A stretch of 64,000 nt of DNA from Mesorhabditis belari (taxonomy: Eukaryota > Nematoda > Chromadorea > Rhabditida > Rhabditidae), in contig CAUEEP010000938.1 of the NCBI GenBank assembly GCA_958450365.1, forward strand, positions 372,001 to 436,000. The letters run 5' to 3'. The notes under the pieces are model-generated. The model was not told where the DNA came from, made no database searches, and saw only the letters and a list, made by a program, of their open reading frames with translations. Position numbers and translations under genes: made by a program. Below are positions 24,569 to 34,829 of this stretch, piece by piece. How positions within the stretch are numbered: the first letter of the stretch is position 1; each line of letters begins with the position of its first letter.

Positions 24569-25496
24569 ACAGTTACCTCTTCGATTTCTGCAATAATCCA
24601 CATTTTCCAGGATCTAAACATTAATGGCTTGAAAAGTTGAAGACAAATTTCCATGAATCGGATTAATCAGCTCGGATTTTCGAAAATACCGATGAAACCC
24701 AAAAAGTTGTTTAAAGGTTTTCCCTTGTCGGGTCAAATCTAGTGAAAAGTCATTCAGATAATAGTATTTTCAAGGATTTCACTATAACAATAAGGCTAAT
24801 TTTATTCAAAGAATCCTTGTTGAACTTGAGAAAATTTGTTATTTTCAATTCAATTAATCCTTTCTCAAATGATTTGATCAGTAGACTTTTTGGGGAGAAA
24901 CGATAAACATGATTTTTGGATAGTGGATGGGATTTCCTTTTTCCCTGGAATTCCTTCAACTAGTTTACACATTTTTTGATTGACTAAGATCAGCTAAAAA
25001 ATAGACAAGATTACGGTAGCTTTTAAAAGTTGACGTATTTCAGAAAAGAAACTACGAACACACACTTTTACGTGATGTTTTTCTGTCGATCATGTTGTTG
25101 ATTGATTTCCAGCAAACAAGAAATGATGGTTTTTTTTGAGGTGAGCTCGTGCAAAGGTTTGAAGGAATTCGGATGGATGAACACACCAAAGTGGCAACTT
25201 TTCCAGAAAGCGGAAGTGAATCGAGAAGGGGAAATGTGATTCTTCTTTCCTTTACTTTCCCTCGGCACACCTCCCCCTCAAAATTCACACCCACTTGGCA
25301 TTTACCTCTCTTTTTTTTACCCCCTAAACACCAAAAATATTTCCTTTCTCTTCATTTTCAGCTTCTTTACCTTCCTCCCCGGATCTTACTCAACTTTTTT
25401 GTGAGTGGGTGCTTTGGATTTCGAAACTATAATCGAAAGCGGAAACTTTCACTGGTTATTGGATTATGAAAAAGTCAAATTGACTTAAAAAGATGA

Positions 25497-25612
25497 AACA
25501 ATAAACACTTTTTATTTAGAGTAAACTATAGGTTAATTGGTGAATTTGTTATTCTTTCAACGAAAGTACGAAAAGAAACGAAAAGACTTATTCACCAACC
25601 TAATACAACTCA
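25497..25612. repeat. mariner-type terminus fragment
   Basis: GTACGAAAAGAAACGAAAAG then ACTTATTCACCAACCTAATAC is the outward end of a mariner-like TIR (reverse GTTGGTGAATAAGTCTTTTCG). The same end recurs at 26764-26818. No matching opposite terminus was found close by. Confidence 0.55.
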
Positions 25613-26763
25613 TCAGTCACTGCAAAGACTATTTGTTTCCAGTTGTTGGTGTCGTTTTCTTGAGCATCAACACAAACGAAAGAATTTTGCTTTTTCTGCG
25701 TAGAGCTTTTGATACTCTTTGATAATCCCTAAGCCGGAAGTCAATAAAAAACATGGTTTGAAAAGAAAGCCGTCAAAAATCTCGATATGTCTCATCTAGC
25801 ATCAGCCACGTGTCGATCCCAGGAAAACCATACTCTTTAATACTTCTTTTTCTTCTTCTTACTTCTTTTTACTTCTTTTTCCATCCAAGAAAGATTTTTG
25901 AGCGGAAATGAAGGATTTTAGATGAGCTTATCAATCGCTCATAATAATTCAAGGACTTCCGCTATTTTTGCCTCCGGAAAATCATTCAAATCAAGGAGAA
26001 AAGCCGAAAATGGAGAAAAGACCTATAAAAAAAAGTGGGATCATGTGGGTCTCAGTTACAGATTTTCGGGCAAAAATCCCGGATTACCCCTTTTATCGTG
26101 GCTTACTTCACGAGAGAAAAGTTATTTGCTTTCCGCTTTACAATTTCAATCAACGAAACGAGAATTTGATGAAGAAAAATGGATAGTTTACACAATTTTC
26201 GGCTCATTCTTTTGTCTCAGCTCATCCCGCGGATCATCTCCGAAAAAATCACTTACCCTTTTTAGCGGATTTCTTTTTTGAGCTGATGATTAGTGAATGG
26301 GTGATTTGGGGAAAAGAATCCGAGGATTGGTAACGGATGAGAAAAAGTATAAAAAAAGGCAAATTGGGGTGGCATTTAATTGATTTAGGTCTTCTACAAT
26401 GTTATTATTCTCCAAAAAGCTGTGGTTACGCCGGAAAAAGCTAGGCAATAACTGATGTCTTTAAACTCACACTTTCCCGATTCAGTTGAGAATAATTTTC
26501 AGAAGAAAAATTGTGTTTTTCGAGACGCTTTCATGTTAAATTTGAATTTCTGTTGGAAATTTTAAATGTTAACCTTTGCGCGACGTCGCATTCCAGTTGA
26601 CGCCGCCGCCATTTGGAGGTAGTAGATGGGAGCGCCGCGTCGCGGTTTCTTTTTTTTCTTTTCAAATCATTTTTTTATCAGATTAATTGAAAGTATTGTT
26701 TTATGTTTTTGATTTTGTGTTTATCCTTGCAATGAGAAAGGAATCTAGGTGCTAGGGGAGTTT

Positions 26764-26818
26764 AGTACGAAAAGAAACGAAAAGACTTATTCACCACCCT
26801 AATACAACTCATTGGAGT
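26764..26818. repeat. mariner-type terminus fragment
   Basis: Second copy of GTACGAAAAGAAACGAAAAG then ACTTATTCACCACCCTAATAC, same orientation as at 25497-25612, about 1.2 kb away. Confidence 0.55.
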
Positions 26819-27213
26819 TTAGGAGGGCACGCAAAGTTTCCATAATTACATCAATTTCCACTTAACTTTTCTGTTGATTTTCACGCAATTTTTACTATTT
26901 ATTTTAAGAACGACAATTTTAACATTTTAACAACAACTTTCTAACGCGTTTTTTTATTTTTTTTTTATATTTGCGTTTATATATGTTTTTTATTTGCTTA
27001 CTTTACTTTACTACAATATTTAGTTATCGCTGGTGTCGCTGCAGCAAATAGATTAGAGTTAAAAGCTTTATGGAAATTTACTGAAAGAATAGCCCAAAAT
27101 TGCCGCAAAATCTGGCATTGACTTTGACGGATGGATTGGGGATTACTATGGAAAGTGCGTAACTGCCTCAATTGTAACAGTCTGAAAAAACGGAAAAATG
27201 GAAATTTTGAGTG

Positions 27214-27254
27214 CTATTTCCATTTGGGAGCCGAGTCCTCCCAAATGGAAATAG
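27214..27254. other. strong hairpin, 17-bp perfect stem
   Basis: CTATTTCCATTTGGGAG is the exact reverse complement of CTCCCAAATGGAAATAG, with a 7-base loop. It is isolated in gene-poor DNA. A small structured RNA or a remnant of a palindromic element are both possible. Confidence 0.6.
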
Positions 27255-28078
27255 ATTTCAGAACTTTTCGTAGCCGGACCACAGTGAAGGCCAAAACTAA
27301 CTGTAAGATGGTTTGGCGAGTTGAATGGAAACAACGAAAGTAAAGCTCATCTCTGTTACAAAACTATTCAATAGCCCTGAATAAACCGTATAGCATTGAA
27401 TCCTTTGAGCATTGAACATTGAGCATTGAGTCCAGGGCTACAACAATGTACTGTAGAATTTCCATTTCTACTTTAGAATGCTAATTCATGTTTATATGCA
27501 AATTTTACTGGAGTTTTTTAAGCCCTGGATCAATCTACAAAAGTTTCGTCACAATAATTCTAGCCCGCATGCTCACAAAATGTACGAACTTTTTATCCAA
27601 ATCCAAATCCAAATCCAAATCGGTCAATCTTCCACCAATCTTCATTTCTTTACATTTCGAGTTCCTCAAATGAGTCAATCGTTAGCTTTTCGCAAAACAA
27701 AAAGACTTATTGGAGAATTTGCCAAAAAAAGACAAAAGAGAAAAAGTCGTATTACGGATCTGTTGATCTCTTAACTTCTTGTAGCTTTTACTTAACATCC
27801 AAAATCCGCTCAATCGCAACAATCTCCAACAATTCTCCCCAAAAACAAGTTCCCTTTGATACAAATACGTCAAAATGCTAACTTTCTAGTTAGATTTATG
27901 TCTGTTTTGCGAAAAAGATCAAACTTGAAGGGGTTTTGGTAAAGATTTCTCTCGCATTCTTTGCTCAAATTTGATGTCATTGGAAAAATGACAAGTTCTT
28001 TGTTATTACATGAAATTTTCGTCCGTGATTCTAATAAGAAATTCTATAGTAAAAGAAAGTTATTCTAAAACTTTATTT

Positions 28079-31000
28079 CTAAAATTGAGGCACCGGAATA
28101 CTGTAATCGAGTTTGTTGATCCAATTGTAGATCATTTGAAGGGATTCTTTTGGTTTATCTTCCGGGACGAAATGGCCTGATCCTCGAATGGTCACATAAT
28201 CGATTCCTGAAATGATTGATGTCCGAACTACAGTCATTTGTCTGAGGAGGCTTTCAATGTCTTTCAATCTTTCAATTGTCTTCCATCTGTCTTTCAATTG
28301 GAGTACGGTATTCAGTAAATTCTCAAACCTCCTGAATAGAGCGTGACAAAGCCGGCAACATTGGGTGTTTCCATTGCGTAGTACCAAGCCGCATTCACAG
28401 TCTCATTTCCCTAAATCAATATCAAAGGACGGGGAAAAGAAAAGTATGTATTATATTTTAAAAGGAAGATTGTCTTGCTCTTACCAAGATCGTTTTGTTG
28501 AGATTTGTGAGGAAATTCTGATTCATCACGTGATTACAGACCGTGTCCACGTCGCCATTATAAACCAACACACGGGCGCCTGACTGAAAAACTTTATATA
28601 TCCAAATAGTTAAGATCTTAATTTCATAGTGGTACAGTAATTTATCTAATATGAAAATAGTAATTATTCTCAAAAAAACTGACATCACTGACGGCCAGGA
28701 ACTCGGGTGTCATGTCGAAATGCGTTGTACCGTATGCTTGCTCAACGGGATCACTGAAAGAAAAGTTTTTAAAGGTACTGTAAAGTCATAATACAGTACT
28801 AAAAGTATTATTACTCTAACTAGCACCGTACACGCAAGTACTTTGTAAACTACAGTATGCTGAAATGAAGGAATGCGTACAAGACAGAATACCGTATTTT
28901 TCTTAATAATATAATATGTTACTATTTTTTCGGCCTTTTTTCGCACCCCTTGAAAAAGGTAAGGGACAAATGAAAAAACTCTTGTTTATCTGACCCTTGT
29001 TCTTTGGCAGGGCCGCGCGAACGCACCCCCTCACGCAAAAATTTAGCTGTTAGCGAATCCCAACTCGGGACTGCCACACAGGTCAACCCAGCCTAAAGTG
29101 CAATGGCCGAGCCTCGCCATGGGGGTCCCGCCTTAGTGACCGCGAGAGCCCCCCAGCCAGGTAAGTTTATGAGCCGAGAATGGGTGCGGGTTATGGAGGG
29201 GACGGGCGCCAGATGGCGAGCGATTACGTGCCCGCACAAAGAACACACAAAGAGCAGAAAGAAGGAAAAGAGGGGAGATGCGAGGGCTCTCAAGCCACCC
29301 TTTAGCTTGAAATTTTCACCCTATCATTTTTATCTTCACAACATGATAAATTCAGCACTTTCCTGTCTCTTGGCAGCATACTGCAATAAGACAATAAGCT
29401 GAGCCTTTCAAATCTTGTTGTTAGCTAAATTAATTTTTCTATACCTGCACTCTTGCCAATCAGGCAACAGCCCGGGAATATGGAGTGCTTGTCGAACGTC
29501 TCTTCTCGCCAAATAGGTTTCAGTGTTTGTGTCTTGAGCACATAGAGGCACCTAGAGTATCAATATTTAATAGTAAAAGATAGCTAATGTTTACAAAAAT
29601 GCCAAAAAAACTAAAGAGCAGTGCCTAGTTTTTCATTGAAATGCCAATGCTTTCAAGCATTAGCATTTCAATTACTAATGCTAATGCTAATTGCTAATTG
29701 CTAATGCTAATGCTTGCTAATGCTAATGCTAATAATTTCCACCAACCCCAGGCCTCTTCTTGATGCTTCTCAACGGACGGTCGATCATTTTTCGATAGTG
29801 TCTCTCGATGTGATTTCTTTTCGAGTTTGTGCTCCCATCAAGATAACAACTTGAGTAGAGATTGTAGGGATCCAGCTCATCAGTTCCATCCAGTAGCTAA
29901 AAACATTCTAAATCTAATCGAAGATTGTCTCACCTCAATAAGCATTGTTCGACACCCGGGATTCGTCTTGAACAGCGTGAACACCGGACAATTCACCATA
30001 TCGTTGTTGCAACATTTCCCGGCAATCGTGTCCCAGAGTCTGAACGTGGGAATTCAAGAGGTTGATTGCATTGATAAGTTGTGAACAATAATCCCAATTT
30101 TCCTTCACATTTAAAGGAGCCGATTCTAGGATAGAGCCATTGTGTTAAATATTGCAACAATCTACAATGGTTGGGGGACCTTTTATACGCGCCCCGCCCC
30201 TTTTCCCATTAGCAATCGAACTTTGAACTCAAATATCTTGATGTTGGGTTGTTCAATTTATAAATTATTAGTATCATTAAACACGCCAAGTCTTTCTCTG
30301 TCGATTGGTACAAAGACTATTTAAATTGAACAGCCCAGCACCAAGATATTTGAGCTGAGAGTTAGTTTGCCAATGACAAAGAGGGCGAGGTGCGTATTAA
30401 ATATTAAAAGTGCGTATTAACTATTAAAAGACGTATTAACGTAGCGTATTAACCTAAGCCTAAGCCTAAGCCAAAGCGCGTATTAAAAGCCACAATCATC
30501 TACGAGTTGGACACCTTACAGTATCTTTCAGCTTTCTGTCTACGTATTATCAGGAACATTCTCACTCACTCTTGTCTAACAAGCGCATGATAGTAGTACA
30601 ATGGTACCATCGTTCCATAATTGTTTGGCCAATTCAACGCCCCATTTCCAATAGCCATTCCCTAAATATTTTCAATTTAGAGAAACCATTTCAGAAAAAT
30701 CCGTTTTTACCTTAAAATTCGGGAAATTCTGCTTGTCTTTCACAATTTTTGCTCCAACCATTGGCAAATAGACGCCAGCATAAGATTCGCCTAAAATGGT
30801 AAGTAGAATTGGAAATGTTTCTGTTTCTGAAAGTGCCTGTAATGTAAAAATCCCTGTCTCTGAAATCCGGGAACTTATTGAAGAAGTCAATCTAAAGTTT
30901 TCAAGTTTAAAATTCGATTTTTCTGATCCAACCAAAGCATCGTAGTTATTCTGAGCGACTTCATCGTCATCAGTGGTCACATTTTGATCGGTCGAATAGG

Positions 31001-32274
31001 AGAAACCGACACCGGCTGGTGATTCGATGAAAACAACGGAAGCAAACTGAAGGCATTCAAATCGAGGCATTGTTTCCGATAATTTTTGGGATTTACAGTG
31101 CTTATTATACAATAGAAGACGCTATTCTTGGCACTGTATGGTTGTTTTGATCAGTTTTCGTTTTGTTTTGTTTTGTTTTGGGTAAGTTTTGGTTAAGTTT
31201 TGTTACCTTATTCCAACTGTATGGATTCGCGTAGACGACACTCGCTTTGTCGCCGATCTAAATCAGGTTCAAGGTCATTAAGATGCGTAAACTTTAATAA
31301 ATTTATTACAATAGCTTTCGCCTTTTAGATTTATGCGTTATTAAGGGTTTTTTTCATCATACACCAGCAGTTAACCCCCGGCTAAACGCCGGGGTTAACC
31401 GCTGGCCAATTTGGGTCAATTTGACCCAACGCATAGTTTACATAAGTCAAAGTTGGGTATTAATTATTAGAAAATATACTACAGTTTATGATTTTATTAC
31501 AGAATTTGCATTTCAATAACTAAACTGAGTTTTAGAGGGAAATTTTCCCGTTTACCCGAAATCCCTTTGATCTTGCCGCCAGTTCTTTCAGTTTTTTTGA
31601 ACGTTACTCAAAAAAGGTCAAAGATTTTTGCAATTCTGATTTGACAGACGAAATTGCCGTAGTCGATTACATATTGTCACAAAAAATCAGACCAAAATTC
31701 CCATTAGGACTCGACTTATGAAGTGAACGAACAGACACTCACACAAAATTTGCCCTTCATATTAGTCTTACGCAAAATGACCAACGCAAAATTAGTCAAG
31801 CTGCTTACCAGTACTACTTATTATATCTTATATCTTCTATTTTATTCGTAAGATATCTGATGAACCTTGAACGGGCCTAATTCTTCAAGAAGTCCCTCAA
31901 GTGATGAACATCCCGGTCCACCGTTTAACCACAAAATCACCGGATCTCTCGTGTAATCTCTTTGCGAGAATGTGAACCTGGAAATCTAATTTTATTCGTA
32001 CAATTTTGATTGAACTAACGCAAGCCGCTAGCTGCTAGTCAAGCTGCTTACCAGTAATGAAAGCGTTTTGTTGCTGATGCTTGCAAATATCCGGAGTACT
32101 GTTGAAAGTTAACGGTGAAGTTGATGAGGGGCAATGGTGGGATCTAGAGCTGATTTCAATGGGAATCATTATTTAATGATACTAATAAAATGCCCAAATT
32201 CTCACTTTGTCTTGATCCGGCCAAGCAATTATGGAAATAAGTAAAGAAAACCCAAAGATTATTAGTCGAAACAT
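28079..32274 (-). CDS. serine carboxypeptidase, S10 family (cathepsin A-like)
   Basis: Releases C-terminal residues in an acidic compartment; lysosomal or secreted by family precedent. Exon 1 (32274-32206) codes a 23-residue signal peptide ([17 protein letters not shown]...). Later exons give [27 protein letters not shown] (oxyanion region), [26 protein letters not shown] (nucleophile Ser in GESYAG), [36 protein letters not shown] (catalytic Asp) and [13 protein letters not shown] (catalytic His), ending IPVPQF. All three catalytic residues are present and the order is complete, so the gene looks functional. One intron near 30790-30835 appears to start with GC rather than GT. Another, 28755 to about 29450, contains a U1 snRNA gene on the same strand. 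C. elegans ctsa genes are the nearest family I know; exact orthology not claimed. Confidence 0.88.
29006..29169 (-). ncRNA. U1 spliceosomal snRNA, nested in carboxypeptidase intron
   Basis: On the minus strand the RNA starts ATAAACTTACCTGGCTGGGG, the U1 5' end that pairs with 5' splice sites. It continues with GCGAGGCTCGGCCATTGCAC (stem II region), GGGATTCGC, then an Sm-site-like AAATTTTTG and the terminal stem GGTGCGTTCGCGCGGCCCTG. The length of about 164 nt matches U1. It is far more GC-rich than its surroundings. I did not recognise a proximal sequence element upstream, so expression is not certain. It lies in an intron of the S10 gene, same orientation. It could be a functional member of a multicopy family or a dispersed copy. 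Confidence 0.9.
29640..29732. repeat. AATGCT/GCTAAT tandem repeat
   Basis: About fourteen irregular AATGCTAATTGCT-type units within an intron of the carboxypeptidase gene. Confidence 0.85.
30449..30475. repeat. short telomere-like tract (GCCTAA)n
   Basis: CCTAAGCCTAAGCCTAAGCC is the complement of TTAGGC repeats. It lies in a carboxypeptidase intron next to repeated GCGTATTAA units (30393-30485). Confidence 0.8.
31366..31404. other. GC-rich hairpin in carboxypeptidase intron
   Basis: CAGTTAACCCCCGGC pairs with GCCGGGGTTAACCGCTG around a TAAAC loop, with one or two bulges; unusually GC-rich for this intron. Confidence 0.5.
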
Positions 32275-32446
32275 GGAAAAATTTTCAAATGGTCACTTTG
32301 CTATCAAATTTGTGAAATTCACTCCACGTAGAAAAGAGGATTAAAAACGAGACTGCGGAATTTGAAATTGGAAACCGTTCTTCTTACATCATCTCTAGAA
32401 AATGATTAAAGTTTAAATAAGACTTGGAACCAATTCGTGTCAAATC

Positions 32447-32690
32447 CATTGGCTTGGCTGGCTGGCTTGGCTGGCTTGACTGGCTTGACTGGCTTGACTG
32501 GCTTGACTGGCTTGACTGGCTTGACGGCGACGGCGGCGGCTTGGCTGGCTGACTGGCTTGGCTGCGGCTGGCTTGACTGGCTTGGCTGGCTTGGCTGGCT
32601 TGCTGGCTTGGCTGGCTTGACTGGCTTGGCTGGCTTGGCTGGCTTGGCTGGCTTGGCTGGCTTGACTGGCTTGGCTGGCTTGGCTTTAAA
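32447..32690. repeat. 10-bp minisatellite (GGCTTGACTG/GGCTTGGCTG)
   Basis: About 24 units of a 9-10 base repeat just upstream of the carboxypeptidase start. Its frames translate as GLTGLTG or PSQPSQ repeats on the two strands; there is no sign of a real gene. Confidence 0.92.
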
Positions 32691-34829
32691 ATCCTTAAAC
32701 ATTCCAAGTTTCCAATTTCCTTAAACATTCCATTCCAGGTTGACTTTAAAATCCCTAAACATTTAGAAGTTTCAAGTTTTCCCCTCTTTCCCAATACCCG
32801 GATTTCCCCGCAAATTGTGGTGTGTTAAACTCTCAAAAAAAAGGTGACAAATTTGGGGGAAAAAAAGGAAAAACTTCGCGAAAGCGATCATTTATTGTTA
32901 TGTGTTCTTTTCCCTTTCTGTATCTTTTCGAAATGTATTGACAAATGTCCTCGGTGTGTCCCTTTCACACGCCCATTATCTCACCAACATTCACCCATCA
33001 ACTAAAGGTGATTTCAATCCGAAAAGTTTCACTCACTCATCTCAATATTGATGTCAATTCTCTAGAAAAACATCTCTGATCAATTACTTTTTTCTAGAGA
33101 TATTTGATGTCCTTTTTCTGGGCGCTTTCTTTCATTTCCTCAATGTGTACCGCGCTTTTTGGGAATTTATGTGAATTGGGTTGGGAAATTGACTCGACCG
33201 GACTTGATAAATCAATTAAAAGTGATCAAAGACTCTAGACCTTTATTAAGAACTTATTACAATAATCTTTGTGAAATATTCTTTAGGAAAAGTCTCCAAA
33301 GTTGGGGTATTGTAGGGCAAATTGTCTAAATGGTGGTGTAATAAAATCTGAGTCGATCCTTTGCTAGTAAACCTTTCCCCAAAGTAATTGTAAAGAGACT
33401 GTTGCATCAAAAGCCACAGTAGCCAAGTCTACAAGAACTTTCCTAAACGATCTTTCACAAAGGACTACTGTAACAAGCTTGTTTACAGTGTTGTTTACAG
33501 TAATCCTGAGAGCCAAAAGCTACAGTAACCAGCTACAATAAGCTCAAGTTATAGTACTTTTCTGAAGACTACTGTAACCACTCCAAGGTATATAGCTAGA
33601 TTACAGTAATCCTTTAAATGACTTCCTTTCCGTATTCTTCTTGCACTTTAAATCTTTGCAACTTTGACGAATTTCAAATCAAAGAACGTTTAAAGAGCAA
33701 AATTTGAGGAAATTTTTAGATGTCAGCTATTTTCAGCGAGTGAATTTCCCCCTGAACTTTTCGCATTCCGCTTCACTCGTTCGCCTATTTGTGTGCACAT
33801 TTTTCTCAACTCAAGAGCTATTCACTCGAGAATCTTTAAATGGGGGGAAATATAGAAAATCGGAAAAAAGGGGGGGAATCGTTTGCACCATCAAATATAC
33901 ACAATGAGATTATGATAGGAGAAGAGTGAGTGAAGGGAGGATGAGGCACACTTCTTACTGCTGCTATTCATTCATCTATTCATTCATCTATTCAATTATT
34001 TGCCTCATAAATGATGAATTCACCAAATGAATACCGTATTTTCCGGAAAACTCTTATTTCTTTCTGTTGTTTTTTTTTTCATTTAATGGTCTCGGGTGCG
34101 CGATTGGCCGTGTGAAAATGGTTGTTAACGAGACGAGAGTAGAAAAAAAGATTGAGTGCATTATACTGTTCGAAAATGCTTGATTGAAATGGATCGAAAA
34201 TGCTTGATTGGAATAGATCGGAAATGCTTCAAGGTTTAGAAGGGAATCTTTTATTGTCTATGGAGAATCTTTTTATTGTATATTATGCAAATAATTAAAT
34301 AAATAAAATCTAAAACACTGCAAGTACTATGAAAAGTACAGGATCGTTTAAACCGATCAAATTTTCCAATGATGGGCTTTTCAATCATTTCAATCATTCC
34401 AATCATTCCAATCATTTCAATCATTTCAACCATTTCAATCATTCCAATCATTTCAATCATTCCAATCAAGCATTATCCAACAGTATAATGTACTCAATCA
34501 TTTGATTGAGTTACCACAGCATTGTGTTGTAAATTTTTCTCATTTTTTCTCCTTTTTTCTCAAAAATTTACTTCAAAAATCCGAGGAATGAAATAGGAAA
34601 CCCTCAACGAGCAAGAAATACACGTAAAATCGAAAATTTCATGTGATTGAAGAATAATGCACTGACAAGAGACCAATATGAAAGAGAAAATGCGCAAAAA
34701 TTGATAGAACCCGAATCAAAAATAGAAAAAAAGACTAAGATTAGATGTAGACAGTGAAGAATCGCATCGAACTTTTCATTTCAATCATTCAGTTTGTTTT
34801 CGATCGAAACAGTAAAGAAATCAAAGCTT
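32691..34829. other. intergenic region between carboxypeptidase and pax-3
   Basis: No gene supported. It holds many CTACAGTA/TACAGTAATCC motifs (33380-33620), a minisatellite at 34376-34470 and AT-rich sequence; probably 3' flank of pax-3 and 5' flank of the carboxypeptidase gene. Confidence 0.5.
34376..34470. repeat. AATCATTTC/AATCATTCC tandem repeat
   Basis: Nine- to ten-base units repeated about ten times; reverse-strand translation MIEMIGMIEM is a by-product. Confidence 0.88.

Larger units (their letters stand above)
24569..28078. other. gene-poor stretch with mariner-end fragments
   Basis: No gene can be supported. Notable content: mariner-type terminal fragments at 25497-25612 and 26764-26818, a GC-rich patch at 26575-26650 with GCGACGTCGC and CGCGTCGCG, and a strong hairpin at 27214-27254. 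Confidence 0.5.

Noticed and set aside
25922..26281. 119-codon plus-strand frame
   Set aside because: Starts without context, no recognisable domain, AT-rich text with biased composition; probably chance.
29093..29402. Overlapping open frames on both strands in a GC-rich patch
   Set aside because: They overlap the U1 snRNA gene, which explains the GC content.
32384..32794. Long low-complexity reading frames on both strands (PSQPSQ / GLTGLTG)
   Set aside because: They are products of a 10-bp minisatellite open in several frames; no splice sites or domain support.
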